Source: Ceratodon purpureus (Eukaryota; Streptophyta; Bryopsida; Pseudoditrichales; Ditrichaceae). Taken from it: a stretch of DNA of 64,000 bases. The stretch lies in the NCBI GenBank assembly GCA_014871385.1, contig CM026426.1, positions 82,193,566 to 82,257,565 of the forward strand, read 5' to 3'. Made by a program: the position numbers and the translations under genes. The notes under the pieces are model-generated. The model saw only the letters and a list, made by a program, of their open reading frames with translations, searched no databases and was not told where the DNA came from. Positions 1 to 11,823 of this stretch are shown here, one piece after another. Every line of letters begins with the position of its first letter. The first letter of the stretch is position 1.

Positions 1-5
1 AATGA

Positions 6-1885
6 CGAACAAGGGAAAGTCATCAGTTCTCCCCATACAAAGACGACCAACCTTCACACGGCCTTCTAACCCTATGGCAGAAGCCTTTTGACCTTGCCAA
101 GCTACCGAACACGATCACATCGGAGTTGACGAAGAGGACACCTCTTCTTTTAGGGTCAAACAAGGCATCATACAGCAAACATTTTTTCAAGACTATTGGA
201 GGCCTCTGCGGGTCTGGAATTGCAGTGGATAGCTTGGGCAAAGAAGACCACGGAGTTCCAATCGAAGATTTAGTGACCACTTATCCGCTCAACCGTAATG
301 GGAATCGTCACTCAATGAAGCACATGACTGACCGCGCTGCAGTGAACGAAGCCTTGGACATGTACCAGCGTGTTTATGGCGGCACACAGCCGGACAATGG
401 TGAATTTGAGACTGCTTTTATTCGTGGTCTTGTGCTGAACTTTCAGCGGTCCACGAAGGTAGACTGGGCGAAGCACGCGTCGGATTTTGCAAAGAAACGC
501 TTGGAGAACCCTCCGCTGAATCCTCAGAAGCTCACTCCACCGTGTCTAAGAGAGCAAATACAGGAGATTATCAATGCCTTTCGCCATTACTTACGCATGG
601 CATACGCTGACGTGGATGCATCTACTGCACAGATGAGGCAACACAACTTACCGGTGAAGCCCACGGATTTTCCAGCACGCACGCCGCGGCTATGTGAAAT
701 AGTAACCTCTAGTCGACAAGCACGTTTCGAAGAAATTGTAGCTGCTGTTTGTCATCCACATTTAGAAGAAAGTGTCACCCCGGTGCGACAGGCATGCAGC
801 GCGGGTCGAGTTCAGACTGCGCGCCGAACCCTGTCACTTGGAGGACTTCCGCCAACGACCGACCAAGCGGATCCTGTTACTATCCTCAAGCAGAAGAGAA
901 CAAAGATGCAGACGCAGCTGTCTTCAGGTATGACGAATCTTTGTGAAGCAGAACGTGATCTCGAGATTCTCCAAGCCTACAAGCGAGAGATGGATTTTTT
1001 GGAGGAGGCAAACTGAGAGAGCATGGTGACCATACGCGCAAGAAAGAAGCTTCTGGGAATGTCACCTGTAGAGCACAGCGCAATCGAGGAAGAGTTGCGA
1101 TTGAAGACAACCACCATGAGTTCCATCTCTAAGGAAGCTGCAGACCTTGACAAGCAGAAGGTTGAGTTACAGGCTCGCATTGGAGTTGTTCGGAGAGCCA
1201 CACAGGAAGTGCAAGAGGCGCTTAGGGTCATAAGCGCCGAAATTGACGTGACAATTTTGCAGAGCACCAAGATTTGTCTTAAACAGATCTTTAGCAGGCT
1301 GCCAGTGACACCCTCGGACATATGCAAACTTGAAGCCGGGCTTCCGTGCGTTCTCTGTGCGCGTTTTTGGGTGGAAAACGCTATTGCATCACTCCCGTGT
1401 GGATGCTTAAAGTCGCGTTGTTGCCGGAGCCAAGGCGCCCTTTCTACAGCCATGTGCCGGGTGAGTTATGGCGTGCCCAATGGGGATGTACACCCACTAG
1501 GGTCGAGATGCTCTCCTCGGCATTAGGTGCTTGTAATGCAGGGATGGACGCTGCCGGGTGGATGAAGCCTATGGACGTAGTGGCTGCGCACGAAAGGGTG
1601 AAAGATTTGTTGAACTTTATGGGCAGTCAAGAGTCGGTGGCGAAACCCAAACGCGCACTGGCAATGGACACGGAGAGCGACAATCAACCACTTCCAAAAC
1701 GGCCTCACTTGGAGATCACAATGACACAGCCAATGGACCAGGGACTTCCTTCAATTCACGAAGAGATATCTGCCATCGGGATCTCTGCGGCAGAAGAAGC
1801 CTCAGCAACGTCGATGCAAGAGACCTACTCCCAGGTAGTAGAAATGATAAACGAGGAGTCGGCAACAATGTTGAAGGATGCGTAG
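6..1885 (+). pseudogene. Broken coiled-coil ORF with cysteine-rich RING-like segment
   Basis: I do not recognise this family. The frame is open from position 6, just after a TGA at 3-5, so the 5' part may lie outside the window. It runs to a TGA at 1014-1016 and then continues in the same frame to about 1400, so the protein-like signal crosses one stop. The second part is coiled-coil-like (about 1030-1250, Glu/Lys/Gln-rich) and is followed by a C-x2-C-x13-C-x-C segment near 1340-1410 that resembles the start of a RING finger. The likely reading then moves to another frame, open to 1885, which implies a frameshift near 1390-1410. It faces the minus-strand repeat-family gene at 3.6-6.8 kb, an arrangement like the convergent pair at 7.9-14.6 kb. 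A transposon-associated gene is my inference; a decayed host gene is possible. Confidence 0.5.
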
Positions 1886-3593
1886 TGCGTCACTGCTGAA
1901 GCATGACCAGAGGCACCATAGACTGAGTTGGCCAACCGTAAAACTAGCCATTTTGTAGATGCTCTGAACTGGTATGGTTTATTGTGATATGTATGTTTTG
2001 TCACTACTACGTAGCTGCAGCTTCAATTGTTCTGCTGATCCGAATGAGTTTGGTGACTAGCCAGAAATTATAAGCCTGGACCTTAAATAATACTTTTTGT
2101 CGACATTTATATATAATATATATATTTATATATATATGATTATTATATGAGTATTCCACGATGTACATCGTCGCTGTTGTGCATTGACTAGGTGGATTTC
2201 CCAAAGCGGACAGTTCTCTCTCTTGGGACTTTATTCAACTGATAGAGTCACCCTAAAAAGATAAACCCATTCTTTGTGCCCTCAACCTTCCTATTTACGT
2301 ATTTCTTCTCGGTTGCAGTTTGAGTAAAAATGAATCTTCAGCCATTAAAAGCACATTACATGATTTTTAAGCCCACATGTATATAAAATCCCTTTGTCTA
2401 AACTCAGACTAGCCTGGCAACTCCTTGAAGAAATGAACAAGGTACGACCAAGTAATTGGCGCTTACATGTGAAGCATTGTTCCTCTTAATATAAATTACA
2501 AGCATTTCACTTCTACTCTCTACATGTTGTAAACACTTTTGCAGCTTTATGCTGCACTTGGGAATACCGACGAGGCCTAGGTATCTTCAAACATCCACTT
2601 TTTTCCGCTTGAAGTCAATAATGTAAAGCATAATTGACATAGAATCTGATTGATTTTGAACTACCAGAAGACAACACAATATAAAAAATGTTTAACATGC
2701 CGACAAGGACTGTAATGAATTCTCAAACAAAATAATAAAAAAAGAAATGAAAAAATTATAACAAGAACCCTTTAGTGATTACTAAAATCCCAAGACTAAA
2801 GGTTCTCATTTTCCAAATGAGAGATAACTTCCTATACATCCTTAATAGACTCAGTGAAACCAAGTCATACCTGTAATTTTCCAAATTATCATCAACTCCA
2901 CAAGTGTTTAAGTTGGAATACGATAGATACCCCCGCATACACGACACACCCAAAAGTGTTCCTTCTTCTTTCTTCCAATTTCTAGCAGTTAGTAGACAAG
3001 CTGCCAATTTTTCACAAATATTTTTGCTTTCAGCCAGCTTAACACTGCTGGGTCATATCAAATGTCAATAGCAAAGTCTCTAAACAAATATCTCTTGACT
3101 TGTGGTACATATTCTCTAAATCTCTAATGTTACTAACCTCTGTCTAATACAAATATTCATTGTTTGTTTCAGTTTAAAAATTAATATTAAATACATATTG
3201 AAACCATTAATTTTGACAATACTGTTGCTTGGAGGTAAGATGTGTATCTAACAAATAATAATTAAAAGTTCATTTTTTCTATTATTGTGGTATCTGAATA
3301 GAGCAATAATAGAAATGTCCGTGGTTGTATGCCCTGTCGAATTCCATTTCTGTGCTTGTAGGCCCTGTCAGCTTGAGGCCACGAGGGAGTAATCGCTTTA
3401 TTCTTCAATGATATTGTCATGTTGAATCAACCATACACACAATGCAAACGAAGACAGCATGCGATATAAAATTTCAACACTTAAAAAGCTTCTCACCTCA
3501 AATTGAAGGAAATTTCATTAGCAATACTTGCTGTAATCAATGAATGTTTGAACATTTGTAACACAAATGAAGATTATAATAAGTCCGACTTAG
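1886..3593. other. AT-rich spacer without recognised gene
   Basis: No coding signal on either strand stands out. An AT dinucleotide-rich stretch lies at about 2107-2145. The two longer open frames here are short, unsupported and of spacer-like composition. Confidence 0.5.
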
Positions 3594-6500
3594 CTACCGT
3601 GTACCAATCCATTCTGAACACTCGATGACTATGCAAACTATGCTCGAAATCTCACTGTTCGTCCAAGTATTCCTTGCCAATACATGATTCTTCTCGGAAA
3701 AGGCCATACTCATGGTTGGTGTTGGCCGGGTTTCCTTCATTGCAACTTGCCGATGCCATCGATCCCTCTTCGCTCTCCTGGGACACATATTGCGAGCCCA
3801 CCCGCTCGTGCACCTGTCGCCACGCATCACATACTGCTGCCGCATCAGAAGCCCACCACGCATCGCAACGCCGCGATGCTGCAGAAGTCATAGTTGGGTC
3901 TGGCGCAGGTCTCTGCTCTTCTCTTGCCCTCTTCTCCACTTTGGCTTCATACCGATGCTGAATGTTACGGTACCAAAATTGATATTGCTGCACTACAATG
4001 CTCACTTGTTTTTTAGTCCCTCCATGCTGAGAGTGATACTGGGTACTAGCCTTTGCGGCATGATGGGATTTCTCCATCCCCTGGCAATTCCACACCGACA
4101 AGCTTCCGAACTTGTCCACGAACCAAGGGCTATGTTTAACTAGTACGTGCTACACATTGTAACAACCATGTTCACCACACATAAGCACGTCAAGTTCAGC
4201 AGGGGTATTTTACTGTAAGCACCTCAGCAAAGCATATCAACTTCTAAGGAAGCATGCATATTTATCTAATCGTAAGAAAACTTACAATGTAATGAGTGAT
4301 GTGGGTCTCTCCAAAGGCGGCAATGAATGCCTTTCCGAATGCATCCATTCGGCCCTTGCAACACTGCTGCTCTTCTTCCGACATTACCAATCCCCTAAAA
4401 TACGGCAGCAATTCCTCAAGTGTTTCCCACACGCGCCAACGTTTGACCCTTGCAGCACCTCCCTCTGGGTTATTGAACTCGGACATACATACATCCTTCC
4501 AGGCTTTGTCTAGATTAGACCAAGAGCTCGCTTGAAAGAGTTTGTTTGCAACGGCCCCACTTAGACTTGGCTTCGTCACTACATTCCCAGTCTTACGTGA
4601 CCGCTTGATGTCCTGCTTCAGCACGCAATTTCCCTTCTCTACACCAATGGCAGACAAGGATTTCTCCATTCTCTCTATGGCTTCGGTCTTTCTATGATCG
4701 TCCTGCATATTCCATATAAATTGCATATGCAGATGGAGAATTTTTTCTGTAATTTTCACTAGTGCATGTAACGTGCAAATGTGTGTCCTTGACAAAGGAA
4801 TCAGTAAGATTGGCTTCCAACGGGGATGCGTGCTGACATCACATGGTTCCGCTGCAATCCTTGGGGCAAATAGTCCACCCTGCCAAGCCCCCTTTCCCCG
4901 CCCCCTTGCTTGTCTCTCAGCCTCTGAACCATGTTACCATGCGCACGTGAACCTGTTTGCAGTAAATGCAGTTCATCTTTGATGAAGGGCCGTGCTGGAG
5001 GCCATTCATGCACTTAATCGTTTTCATGTCCGTAGACAAGTGCCATTCAACTGAAAAGCTACCTCTACCAGGCACCTCCAATATTTGGCCATCAGTCTGT
5101 GCTCTAATAACCTCCGGATATTTGGTTTGCTCGAAAACCCAGTCTAGAATCTCATATGATTCGTTACCCACTTGGAAGCATCCAACAGGCCAAATTTCTT
5201 GTTCCGATTGGACAGAAAAATATCTCTGGTCATCTTTCTAAATCGTGGGGTCGAGCGCTCTATTCATAAGAGTGAGGCTAACCCGCTCATACTTTGCGCC
5301 TTGTATAATCTCTACTTCATCTAGCTTCAAAACAAAAATCAAAGGACCATTGTTGCACTCTGGATGCATCCAGCCAACAACCAGATTAGTACGATGATAG
5401 AAGCGACCTGAATTTCTACCTTGGATATTCTCAAAGCCTAGCAGTACTAGTGAAAAACCAGCGATTACTACCTTCCACAGTGATGTCGTAAAACAATACC
5501 ATAGAACGTTGCACAACCTCCAATTCCGCAAAGAGTTTGTTTTTGCTGTCTAGAATGACCTCCTTTGCTGGCCGCACGACCCTCTTTCCTTGCCGCACCT
5601 CCGGGACATGTCGACAACCTTCTATGTTGTAATAACTTCCTATAAATTGTGGCAGATTTTTGTTCATTCGCTTCCTCAATTCTGCCAGCTTGAAAGGGGA
5701 CGGAAGTACAGAACCATGTAATCCTGGAGCCACTAGCCCGATCCTGATCTTCATAGTCCTCTGAATCCCTGTGTACCCTCTTTGGGTTACAGACAATCCA
5801 TCCACAACGCCAAGCATTACTTCTTTGGTGAGCACATCCTAGATTTTCTTAAATACGGATTGTGTGACTGCCATGGTCGCTTGACTCATCTGCAGTTGCT
5901 CAGCCAGTGCTTCCGCCTCCCCCGCTAGATAATACTTGCAATCACCGCCGCGGTTTTCTGCTGCGAAGATCCCTCACCCCCCAACCTCTTCTTCTTTCCC
6001 AGTTGCCTGTTACTCTGCTGCACACGATGTAGCACATCTGGAAGAATTTGACGCCGCAATTGCATTGTCCTACGTTTAAAATACCTAGTACCACTCCTCA
6101 AGACGGTGATATTCTTCATCATCCTTCCGTGAATACGCTGACGCAAACCGGCCGGGGTTTCCACGCTTCGTTTGAACTTCTCATCTAGTTTGGGATACCT
6201 ACCTCTAGTCTCTTCCAATTCTGCTTCCAAGACTACTAGTCTCCCCCGTTGCTCAGTCAGTGCAGCAATAGACACACAATTCTCGGCCAATGACACCCTC
6301 ATCTGGGCACACAAATCATTTAATCTACCAACCTCATCCTCTAATTGCTGACGTTCTTGCGCATCCAAAGCTGCCGCAGAGGCCATCAGTCGAGCCTCGC
6401 CCTGTAAGCGATCTCATTGCTGTTGTAACCGGGACAAATCTTGCTCCCGATGAGACAACTCTCTCTCTAATGCAATAATGCAGTTCTGCAATGCCGATGT

Positions 6501-6826
6501 AGCCAGCACTTGGTCGACACCACCACACGCCGGTACCATGTCCCTCAAACGCCGAATGTATCCCAAGAGCCCCTCTTCACCATGGCATATGAACTGCAGT
6601 AGTTGCTTCAAATTTCTAAACGTTGGTGCACTTTTTGTTGCTGGGTCCTCCGGATACAATGCTCCATCTATCCAGAGATCTATGTGAGTTTCCCCTCTAA
6701 CTCTCCTGCCTGCAACGCTAGCTCTACTAGCCTTTTCATCTACACGAGTGCCTCTTCAGACAAGAGAAAGGTATCTCGCATCTTTGTGAATTTGAGGAAT
6801 GTATCCTCCTGTGGTGTTTGTGACAT
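3594..6826 (-). pseudogene. Unrecognised repeat-family gene, copy 1 (coiled coil plus CIYC core)
   Basis: This is a long degraded coding region read from an ATG at about 6826 down to about 3600, in several frames with stops. In order: a short N-terminal part, a coiled coil (about 6660-5925), a middle region containing VLPSP (about 5700), an ALDP motif near 5245, a core with VEWHLSTDMKTIKC followed by CIYC (about 5060-4950), a conserved HICTLHAL segment near 4775, and a C-terminal GMEKxHHAAK segment near 4060. The same motifs recur in the same order at 57.1-60.0 kb, which is the main evidence that this was a real protein. An apparent intron (GTAAGT donor at 4285, CAG acceptor at 4081, 205 bases) separates the last two parts. 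The DxK...CxxC core followed by a leucine/histidine segment is reminiscent of transposon proteins in other eukaryotes, but I cannot name the family. Confidence 0.6.
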
Positions 6827-7274
6827 CTCTAAGGGCCATGCTTGCTGAAGCAGCCTATTCAGAATCAGATGACCGCGTATACTTTTCTGAATTCACATAC
6901 TACCAAGTGGACACAGAATACTATCACCCGCCATTCTATGCATTCTGCCATATCACTCACTCCCACCCATAATGTCCATGCTGTCAAGTACTATAAACCT
7001 TGGCGCCAACTTAAGATGCATAAATCTTTGAATAAAAAAAGACCCTGTTCATTTAGTTCCATTAGAAATATAGCAAGCGGTGGGACGATGCATTCATGAG
7101 TCAACGCTGTAATCCGAAGGGGCCAGCAACCACGTCGACATCCCCTTGACATTATTCGCCACGCTGGGGCCGAGAATGAATGCCGTCGCACTTAGAAGAC
7201 AAGCACATCACTCAAGTTTCGAACACTAAGGGAGACGGCTGCAAGCTACCCGCGAGTCATTTTGCACCGCTGGA
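6827..7274. other. Spacer between repeat-family copy 1 and the hAT-type element
   Basis: I see no coding signal here. It ends at a CAGGGT that may be the left terminus of the next element. Confidence 0.4.
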
Positions 7275-7365
7275 CAGGGTGCTCGGGCCAAAATAAGTCA
7301 CATTCAAGCTGCCCATCGGTCCCTTAGAGGGCCTTCTAAAGACCTCAAACTTGTTCTAATGGGCC

Positions 7366-7680
7366 ATCCACGGAGACAGCCCCTTGCCCATGGCCGTCAT
7401 TGAACGGCCGTGACTGCGGAGACGGCCCCGATCGGACGGCCATGGGTCGTCGCCGACGGGGCCGTCTCCGCACGGACAGCTGGCATCGGACAACGATGGT
7501 CGCGGAGACGGCCTTGATTGGACGGCCACTAGCCGCCCCATGGGGGGGCCGTCTCTGCGGCCGTTACCATGGCCTCTAACCCGACAGCTGCGAACGGTCG
7601 TTGCCACGTTCGGGACAACGGCCATTGGCCGCGGCCGTAGGCTCGGGGGGGGGGGGGGGAGGGGGACGGCCTTAGGGTTG
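7366..7680. repeat. GC-rich GACGGCC array, left side of hAT-type element
   Basis: At least eight GACGGCC or GGCCGTC heptamers occur in both orientations within about 300 bases that are far richer in G+C than the flanks. A G homopolymer lies near 7650. Subterminal short motif arrays are known binding sites for hAT and CACTA transposases; that role here is inference. Confidence 0.6.
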
Positions 7681-7927
7681 GGGGACTTCCTCTTCCTCAC
7701 TTCACTCTCCTCAATAGTCCCCTTGTGCTTGCAACAGTTTCCTAATTTACTTGGGAGCTTGTTGAGCCTAAGAGGTGAGGAGATGGGGATCCATTTTCAT
7801 TGTGGGGGGGAGGGGGGGGGGGAGCTTTTGAATTTTTTGTACTTGTTTATTTTGTAAACTGTCATTTATCAACTCCTTGTTTTCTTTAAAACAAAACCAT
7901 AACGTTTTTGTTTAAAACGAGGTTACT

Positions 7928-10900
7928 ATGATGGATCCACAACATGATGAGATTGGAGGAACCGGGAAGAGGTACAAGAGGAAGGGAGCGTGCCACAACT
8001 TTTCATGGGATATCCTAGACGACAAAAACATCTTAGCGGATAAAGGTTGGGAATCTCTGGGGGACATGTACTAGACCAGAAGGAGTGCAAGACATACGTG
8101 AAGATGTATCACATTGATAAGTTATGGCCCCAAGAACAACACGATTTGAACACACGGAGTTTTAGCTACAAGCCCGTGTCATGCATAGATGACCATTTTA
8201 TGCATCGAGCGTATGAGGTCTGGACTACTCTGTTTAGGGATCGTAGGCCTACCAAAGCCCATTTCGATTATACCATTTTGTGTATGGTATATGACGAGCT
8301 AATATTGAAGCGGTCGGTTAGTTGGTGTACGTACCCCACTACAAAAGACAGGCCGTTGCAAATTGGATGGAATGTAAGAGATATTCCGGATTTTATATCT
8401 AATCGATTCTTTGCAAGCGAAGAATGTCGTAGCAGAGTTCTGAAAGAAGCCGGGGCATTGGCCACCTCTGAAGAGTATCCCGAAGAATGAAGTCCAGAAT
8501 TTCGAGAATGAAATTTCACACCGTATGGAGAAAAAGAAGCCCGTTGCCACTGCCAACGTGATCGCAACGATGTTCCCAACTGCCACGGAAACCAATGTCC
8601 ATGTTATTCCTAGAGCAGACTTAGGAATCATGGTGAAATCTTCCAATGATACGAAGGGCAAGGCACTCGTGGATGAGGTAGAAGTTGAGGTGGACAATGA
8701 GTGTTCGACACATCTTATGACTGCGGCAGCTGGATGCTTTGTCCCTCATTCAGTGGACAATGGTCCGAGTTCCTTGGCAATAGTATAGGTGCCTACTAAA
8801 GAGGATAGTCCAAAGGATGCAGGTCATTCCATTTAAGACATTATGGGGATGCTGAAGTCGATGCCAAACAGCGAATCATTGAAGGAGTTACTAGATTTTA
8901 GCATCAAATGGACAGAGGTGTGCTCAGATGAATGGCGTGGGGGCTTAGACAATACCACTGAGGGAGACGTTGCAGGAAAAACCACGGAGGAAGTGCAACA
9001 AATTCATAATGTGTTGAAGATTGCAAAATCCTTGAAAGAAGGGGCTTCTATATTAGGCGCTAGGGCACAAGATCTTCTAAACATGGCTCATGCATTTGGA
9101 AGTATGACTCCGAGCATGATACACGGTGCCCTCGAGTTTGAGGCTTTGGTATCTTCCATTAAGCCTCTTCTGGAAGACCGTGTGCAATTAGGCAAAGACA
9201 ACGTGGCACTGAGTAAGGATTTAATGGAGGCAATGCAGATAATCGAGAAACTGACAGTAAGGTTAGACAAGGTGAAGAAGAATTACAATGTACAACTAGA
9301 AGAGTGCGAGAAGTACCACCCAAAAGGGAAGGGGAAAAGAAAAATAAAAGAAGTGAGGCCTAAGGTGAAGAAGGAAACACTGAAGGTGGAAGAAAAGGAT
9401 GGTGTCATACAATTAACGAGCGATGATGACGATTCCGATGACCTCGTCCTTTGGAAATTCTCAAATAAAAGTGAAGATGCGGCCACACAAGGGATGGCGT
9501 CTCAGAAGTCTAGAAGCACACGTGGTACAGTTCCTTTGGACATTGGCTCTAGCCAAGCAAAACCAAAAAATGTGGACAAAGGAAAGGGGCCAATGGATGA
9601 TTCACAAGAAGTGGACAATCTTTTACGGGATTTGGAGGTGGCTAGAAGGGAAAGAGACGAGGCCCATATAGAACTGGAGAAGCTGAAGACCACTATACAG
9701 ATGTTAGACGACACACCATGTTCTACAAGGGCATTATCATGGCTTGGTTGGGTCCACAAACTGCGAGATAAAGAGACAATAGTCTCTAAAGCACAACAAG
9801 ATATGAAGAAATGTGCAATTACTTCCATGGATGTCGAAGAAGGTATCCAATCATCTTTACAGAAGTATAACGAGGCAGCAGCCAAGGGCGGCGAGGATGC
9901 TACAAAAATCACGATATGGCGCGACGTAGAAGAAATGATGGAGCGCACATTACATAGTTCCAAAATTAGGGGAGGGGTCATTGACTGGGCACTAGAGGTC
10001 GAGGAGGGGTGGATGCCGTACAATGTACTATCATCTCATTTGGATGAATCGAAACGAGAGGTTATCCATACTCGCAAACCGTCTGAGGAATATTCGAAGG
10101 AGACGTGTTCAATTTGTCAACAGTATTTTGGGCCGGAGGGGGCCTTCAAGATGGGACATTGTTATCACAAGTTCCACATAACTTGCATCGCGAAGGCAGC
10201 TTTAAACAACATATAATGTGTTATTTGCCACTCCCCAATTAGTACTCGGTTTTACGAGATGCTAGGACTACAACACTAAATGCCACGTGGGCATGAGTTT
10301 GATCGGTGGAATTTTCCACTAGACCAACTACCTAAGAAAGAGGTGAATTGGTTTGACTAGGGTAAATCACTTACCTGGAACCCGGAGACAATGACTCACC
10401 AACTCTCTACGACGGGCAATGCCAAATTGGATGATCTTCCATGGATGACACACGACTATGAGGTGGAGATGAGGGCACGTGAAATTCCAAATGCTAAGGA
10501 GCGTGAATTTTTTGTAGGAACGTTCGTGGACATTGGAGTGTACATGGTAATCGTTTCTTCCGGTTTCCAAAACCGGAAGTTGGGGTAGAAGCCGACGGTA
10601 CAAGAAGAGAAGTAGAGCGAGAGTATGGGCAACTTGATGAGTACAAGATGTACGACGAAACTCTGGTCAGGAGGGCACTTGTATTGAGGAAACTGGAAGA
10701 AGCTATTCGTCATCGTCGCACTTTCACAGAAAAATCCTTCAAATATTTGGACCTAGACTACTCGGTGATCCTCAAGAAGTCCGACGATGCTCTTGAGAGA
10801 ATAGTTTGCGACTCGAGAAGGGCACTTCGGGTTGAGGGTAACATGTCTCATTGGTCACGCGCCCGTATTGAGAAGATTGTGCAAGAAACAGTAGCCAAGA

Positions 10901-11107
10901 TTGAGAAGGCAAAGGAGTTGTCGGACGGGAAGAATTCCAAGAAGCGCAATCGGGACGGCCCCTATGAAGATGACCCTGAATGGGGGGAAGATAATCGTTG
11001 AAAAGTGGAAGCAGTGGAGGAAGAATATTGATCGGGGGATACGATTACACGACCAAGCCAGCGACGCGTTACCTGAGGATCAAATGCAAACAATGAACGT
11101 TGAGTAG
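7928..11107 (+). pseudogene. Coiled-coil protein with split RING-H2 finger (auxiliary gene of hAT-type element)
   Basis: Coding signal starts at ATG 7928 (a short basic N-terminus, KRYKRKG), shifts frame near 8046, continues to 8490, and resumes in another frame from 8525. From 8525 to about 10560 one frame is coding-like throughout but crosses stops at 8786 (TAG), 8834 (TAA), 10214 (TAA), 10277 (TAA) and 10358 (TAG). The longest uninterrupted part, 8843-10216, is mostly coiled coil with acidic and basic patches. At 10108-10228 lies a full RING-H2 pattern, C-x2-C-x14-C-x-H-x2-H-x2-C-x10-C-x2-C, in which the 10214 stop sits between the sixth and seventh ligands. The frame shifts again near 10560 and the C-terminal part runs to about 11001, where it is charged and basic. 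RING-H2 fingers usually mark E3 ubiquitin ligases. What this one did for the element is unknown. Confidence 0.6.
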
Positions 11108-11823
11108 GGTATATACGTCGGACATCATACCCGCATTACTTTGATTAATGTGAGAATACATTGGGTGATAGTCGTATTTGGAGCAGTTTATATATTGGTT
11201 GCGTAGTTGGATGTATGGACTTTACTCTACCTCTCAATGTACTTGCAAAAATTACTTCTGGTTTTAATACAATTTCATTTATGTTTTTGAATTGCATTTG
11301 TGTTGAAAGATTTGTTAGTACTTAGATGCATTGAACTACATATGTAGATTTTGTACATTCATTACCAGAAAAAAATTGCGTTGATATACCTAAAACCTAA
11401 TTTGGTTGACATTAATTGAGTCTAGGCCGTTGTAGGTATGTAAAAGTGTTTCGTATATTTTTTTCTTTGCATTTCAATAATTGGACACTGCGTGGTGACT
11501 GCGTATGTTGTTACTTTCACGGTTCCTTATTTATTGTTTGCAGCGAGGTTTCATTAATAGCTACCATTGAAACCTTGACCTTCAGTATAAGTGATTAGTC
11601 ATTAAAGATAACAATTAAGAATAAGGAATGCAAGTTTTGTCCAATGTGAAGTACCATCAAAGTAGAAATAAGGACACAACATGGAGGACAATATTGAAGA
11701 GGCAAGCACCACCGCTTAAATGAGATGTATTATGATCACAGTTCCTAGAATTGGACATTCATAAAAGAGTGGCATTCTAGGGTGTTGTACTGGAAATGCT
11801 TCTTTCTAAGTAAAGTGCGACAC
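11108..11823. other. Intergenic segment between convergent genes of the hAT-type element
   Basis: About 700 bases of AT-rich sequence separate the 3' ends of the two convergent genes. It presumably holds both polyadenylation regions. No other feature is visible. Confidence 0.4.

Noticed and set aside
7356..7857. Arg/Pro-rich ORFs in the left GC array
   Set aside because: Product of GC-rich repeats, with no conservation.
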